Source: Pseudomonadota bacterium (GTDB lineage: Bacteria > Pseudomonadota > Alphaproteobacteria > Rhizobiales > Xanthobacteraceae). From it: a stretch of 8,236 nucleotides of DNA. A program made the translations under genes and the position numbers. The DNA lies in the NCBI GenBank assembly GCA_023433965.1, contig JAEYTQ010000049.1, positions 1 to 8,236 on the forward strand, given 5' to 3'. The notes under the pieces were generated by a model, which saw only the letters and a list, made by a program, of their open reading frames with translations, made no database searches and was not told the origin of the DNA. Shown piece by piece: positions 6,075 through 8,236 of the stretch. Numbering within the stretch: the stretch's first letter is position 1; every line of letters starts with the position of its first letter.

Positions 6075-6842
6075 ATGCGCGGGACGCCCAAAACCATTTC
6101 GCTGCGGCGTCGCCTGATCTGCGACCTCATGCACGCCTCGATGGGCGTGCCCTTCGTTTCGCTGGCTCGCTCGCTCAATATCCGGCCCTTGCTGGAGGCC
6201 CGTGCAGGCGCCACGGCGCCAGCAGGCTGGGCCGCGATATTCGTCAAGGCCTTCGCCCTGGTCGCCAGGGAGGAGCCGATCCTGCGCACGGTCTACGTCA
6301 AATGGCCTTGGCCGGCCCTCTACGAGCTGCCGAAGAGCGTTGCGACCGTGGCGATCGCCCGGGTCGAGGATGGCGAGGAATGCGTGCTGCCTCAGCGAAT
6401 AGCGGCGCCTGAGGCTCTTTCTCTGGCAGCCGTCGATGCCGAAATCCGGCGCGGCAAGACCGCCCCGGTCGAGGACGTCCCGATGTTCCGCAAGATCCTG
6501 CGGGCGACTCGCCTGCCGCTGCCGCTGCGGCGCCTGTCCTGGGCTATCGGCCTGAACTTCGGCCGTCAGCGCGGCAACTGGTTCGGCAGCTTCGGGGTGA
6601 GCTCGGTGGCTGCCTATGGCGGCGGCGAGCTCCACCCGATTACGCCGGGCCCCTTTGTCCTGAGTTATGGGGTCGTGGAGCCGAACCAGACCATCCATGT
6701 CGTGATTCGCTGGGATCACCGCGTCACCGACGCCGCTCCGATCGCGCGGGTGCTGACCCGGCTGGAACAGGTCCTGAACACTGAAATCGCTGCCGAATTG
6801 CGGGCGGCCGGGTCGAAGCCGGTCCGGGCGGTGCGGACTTGA
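6075..6842 (+). CDS. Stand-alone 2-oxoacid dehydrogenase E2-type acyltransferase core
   Basis: 255 residues showing only the chloramphenicol-acetyltransferase-like catalytic fold of E2 enzymes, without lipoyl or E1/E3-binding domains. Visible landmarks: RRRLICDLMHASMGVPFVSL (11-30), like the RRxIAxxLxxA opening of E2 cores; WAAIFVKAFALVAREEP (52-68); a GSFGVSSVAAYGG strand region (171-183); and VVIRWDHRVTDA (209-220). His215 and Asp219 match the catalytic HxxxD of DHRVxDG, but the following Gly is Ala220. Without a lipoyl arm it is unlikely to serve a dehydrogenase complex; an acyl-CoA-dependent transferase with unknown acceptor is more likely. The ATG at 6075 is chosen over the in-frame TTG at 6054 because GGAG at 6067-6070 lies just upstream. 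It stands alone between two structured intergenic regions. Confidence 0.78.
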   Translation: MRGTPKTISLRRRLICDLMHASMGVPFVSLARSLNIRPLLEARAGATAPAGWAAIFVKAFALVAREEPILRTVYVKWPWPALYELPKSVATVAIARVEDGEECVLPQRIAAPEALSLAAVDAEIRRGKTAPVEDVPMFRKILRATRLPLPLRRLSWAIGLNFGRQRGNWFGSFGVSSVAAYGGGELHPITPGPFVLSYGVVEPNQTIHVVIRWDHRVTDAAPIARVLTRLEQVLNTEIAAELRAAGSKPVRAVRT

Positions 6843-6859
6843 TTTTCGGGACGCTTGCA

Positions 6860-6888
6860 TTGACAGCGAGCCCCAAACTCTCCTAAAA
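6860..6888 (+). promoter_or_regulatory. Probable sigma-70 promoter of rpsD
   Basis: A perfect TTGACA at 6860-6865 is followed after 17 bases by CTAAAA at 6883-6888, a fair -10 element. Transcription would begin near 6895 and give a leader of about 145 bases before rpsD. It starts 18 bases after the upstream stop codon, so rpsD does not depend on readthrough. Confidence 0.65.
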
Positions 6889-6897
6889 GCCGCCTGC

Positions 6898-6932
6898 TCG
6901 CGGGCCGGTTTCGGCCCGCGAAGCGTTTCGCG
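6898..6932 (+). promoter_or_regulatory. Mutually exclusive hairpins in the rpsD leader
   Basis: TCGCGGGCCG (6898-6907) pairs perfectly with CGGCCCGCGA (6912-6921) around a four-base loop. The right arm overlaps CGCGAA (6917-6922), which pairs perfectly with TTCGCG (6927-6932) around GCGT. Only one of the two stems can form at a time. The location, at the start of the predicted rpsD transcript, would suit leader control; S4 is a known translational autoregulator in E. coli, though of a different operon layout. No U-tract follows, so termination here is unlikely. Confidence 0.4.
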
Positions 6933-7040
6933 ACCCGTGGTCCTCTCCCTTCAGCTTTGGGGATCGGACCTGTCGGTGCCGGGCCCAGCCCGTCACACAG
7001 GAGGGCGCGTTTCCTCAAACCATGACCTGAAGAGGACGCG

Positions 7041-7658
7041 ATGACCAAGCGCAGTGAGGCGAAGTACAAGATCGATCGCCGTATGGGCCAGAACATCTGG
7101 GGCCGCCCGAAGAGCCCCGTCAACCGCAGGGAATACGGCCCCGGCCAGCACGGCCAGCGCCGCAAGGGCAAGCTCTCCGACTTCGGCGTGCAGCTGCGCG
7201 CCAAGCAGAAGCTGAAGGGCTATTACGCCAATATCAGCGAGCGCCAGTTCCACGGCATCTATGTCGAGGCGAGCCGCCTCAAGGGCGACACCGGCGAGAA
7301 CCTGATCGGCCTCCTGGAGCGGCGTCTCGACGCGGTCGTGTACCGCGCCAAGTTCGTCTCCACGATCTTCGCCGCTCGTCAGTTCATCAACCACGGCCAC
7401 GTCAAGGTGAACGGCCGCAAGGTCAACATCTCGAGCTACCAGCTCAAGGTCGGCGACGTGGTCGAGGTCAAGGAAGCCTCCAAGCAGCTTGCCCACGTGC
7501 TCGAAGCCAGCCAGCTTGCCGAGCGTGACGTGCCCGACTATCTCGAAGTCGACCACGGCAAGATGACCGCGAAATATACGCGCATCCCCAACCTCTCCGA
7601 CGTGCCGTTCCCGGTGCAGATGGAGCCGCATCTGGTCGTCGAATTCTATTCGCGCTAA
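7041..7658 (+). CDS. rpsD: 30S ribosomal protein S4
   Basis: 205 residues, the usual length. Binds 16S rRNA early in assembly of the small subunit and contributes to decoding fidelity. The N-terminal domain (1-93) contains the typical [22 protein letters not shown] stretch (28-49) and [13 protein letters not shown] (58-70). The S4 RNA-binding domain starts at RRLDAVVYR (94-102) and contains [14 protein letters not shown] (115-128). The protein has no cysteine, so it is the zinc-free form. ATG 7041 has AGAGGA at 7031-7036. It is monocistronic by context: its own promoter lies upstream and a strong terminator follows 13 bases after the stop, away from the alpha operon where S4 is encoded in E. 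coli. Confidence 0.98.
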   Translation: MTKRSEAKYKIDRRMGQNIWGRPKSPVNRREYGPGQHGQRRKGKLSDFGVQLRAKQKLKGYYANISERQFHGIYVEASRLKGDTGENLIGLLERRLDAVVYRAKFVSTIFAARQFINHGHVKVNGRKVNISSYQLKVGDVVEVKEASKQLAHVLEASQLAERDVPDYLEVDHGKMTAKYTRIPNLSDVPFPVQMEPHLVVEFYSR

Positions 7659-7671
7659 GATCTGAATATCG

Positions 7672-7699
7672 AAAGGCCCCGGTTCGCCGGGGCCTTTTT
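7672..7699 (+). terminator. Intrinsic terminator of rpsD
   Basis: AAAGGCCCCGG (7672-7682) pairs perfectly with CCGGGGCCTTT (7687-7697) around a TTCG loop, and the run of five T ends at 7699. This is a textbook Rho-independent terminator with a stable tetraloop. Confidence 0.93.
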
Positions 7700-7700
7700 G

Positions 7701-7740
7701 CTTAAGAGCCACACTCAAGTGGCCGCACTGCTTAGGAGCC
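7701..7740 (+). repeat. Imperfect direct repeat before the threonine aldolase gene
   Basis: CTTAAGAGCC (7701-7710) recurs as CTTAGGAGCC (7731-7740), nine of ten bases alike and exactly 30 bases apart. Only the second copy carries AGGAG, the ribosome binding site of the next gene. Between them GCCAC (7708-7712) and GTGGC (7719-7723) form a small inverted repeat. It could be chance or a small duplication. Confidence 0.3.
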
Positions 7741-7745
7741 GTTGC

Positions 7746-8236
7746 ATGCTCTACACCCCTCCCCCCGTCGATCCCAAGGCGCCGCCGGTGCGCATCAATC
7801 TGCTCTCGGATACGCAGACCAAGCCGACGGCCGGGATGCGCGAGGCGATGGCGCGCGCGGAGGTCGGCGACGAGCAGGTCGGCGACGATCCGACCGTGAA
7901 CGCGCTGTGCGAGCGCGTGGCCGATCTGCTCGGCAAGGAGGCGGCGGTCTACATGCCCTCGGGCACCATGTGCAACGTCACCGCGACGCTGGTGCATTGC
8001 CGCCCCGGCGACGAGATCCTCGCCCACGAGACCGCGCACATCATCGCCCGCGAAGGCGGCGCTCATGCAGCGATCGGCGGCTTCCAGGTGACGCAGTTGA
8101 AGGGACCAGACGGCCAGTTCACGCCGGAAACCTTTCGCAAGGCGCTGCATCCGCGCACGCGCTATCAGCCGCCGCAGACCGTCGTCAGCGTCGAGCAGAC
8201 CGCCAATATCGGCGGCGGCACGATCTGGAAGAAGGC
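7746..8236 (+). CDS. ltaE: Threonine-aldolase-family PLP enzyme, N-terminal part (cut by window edge)
   Basis: Low-specificity L-threonine aldolases cleave L-threonine to glycine and acetaldehyde with pyridoxal phosphate. The first 163 residues are visible of a family length near 340-350. Matching signatures are INLLSDTQTKPT (17-28), VGDEQVGDDPTVNAL (about 40-54), the cofactor-phosphate segment MPSGTMCN and the HETAHI region with the His expected to stack on the PLP ring. The PLP-binding lysine lies beyond the right edge, so activity cannot be judged. ATG 7746 has AGGAG at 7734-7738, seven bases upstream. The gene follows the rpsD terminator and probably has its own promoter, which I cannot locate convincingly in the short gap. 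Related beta-eliminating lyases share this N-terminus, so the exact reaction is less certain than the family. Confidence 0.87.
   Translation, partial: MLYTPPPVDPKAPPVRINLLSDTQTKPTAGMREAMARAEVGDEQVGDDPTVNALCERVADLLGKEAAVYMPSGTMCNVTATLVHCRPGDEILAHETAHIIAREGGAHAAIGGFQVTQLKGPDGQFTPETFRKALHPRTRYQPPQTVVSVEQTANIGGGTIWKK

Noticed and set aside
6993..8150. Minus-strand open frame of 385 codons
   Set aside because: Antisense to rpsD and the threonine aldolase gene and crosses the rpsD terminator; a shadow frame.

Overview
The window looks like chromosomal core sequence from an alphaproteobacterium, most probably Bradyrhizobium or a close relative (Nitrobacteraceae). This rests on high GC with strong G/C third positions, recognisable family members (cysteine-free ribosomal protein S4, an alphaproteobacterial-type SecD P1 domain, a rhizobial-type acyl-CoA synthetase) and long antisense open frames typical of such genomes. 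The genus is recognised from protein similarity by eye, not from a search.

Layout. Positions 1-1720 (minus strand): an acyl-CoA synthetase whose last residues lie beyond the left edge. Positions 1721-1945: a divergent regulatory region with a chain of overlapping palindromes and a good -24/-12 (sigma-54-type) promoter candidate facing right. Positions 1946-3028 (+): an exported protein that is only the periplasmic P1 part of SecD, with no membrane bundle. Positions 3029-3270: two short perfect palindromes and a sigma-70-like promoter. Positions 3271-4077 (+): a three-helix membrane protein with a C-terminal cyclic-nucleotide-binding domain, of Popeye-like layout. Positions 4177-4974 (+): glutamate racemase MurI. 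Positions 5033-5806 (+): an HpcH/HpaI-family class II aldolase. Positions 5807-6074: an intergenic region with several inverted repeats and an AT-rich islet. Positions 6075-6842 (+): a stand-alone 2-oxoacid-dehydrogenase-type acyltransferase core. Positions 6843-7040: rpsD promoter and structured leader. Positions 7041-7658 (+): rpsD, closed by a strong intrinsic terminator. Positions 7746 to the right edge (+): the N-terminal half of a threonine-aldolase-family PLP enzyme.

Most genes appear to be independent units. murI and the aldolase are 58 bases apart and could be co-transcribed; the CNBD gene lies 99 bases before murI. I see no tRNA or rRNA gene, CRISPR array, insertion sequence, integrase, phage gene or toxin-antitoxin pair. 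No intergenic stretch exceeds 300 bases. There is no obvious new multi-gene system. The most interesting points are the orphan SecD P1 protein with its possible sigma-54 promoter and upstream palindrome, the Popeye-like receptor with a palindrome inside its promoter spacer, and the leader of rpsD with mutually exclusive hairpins.
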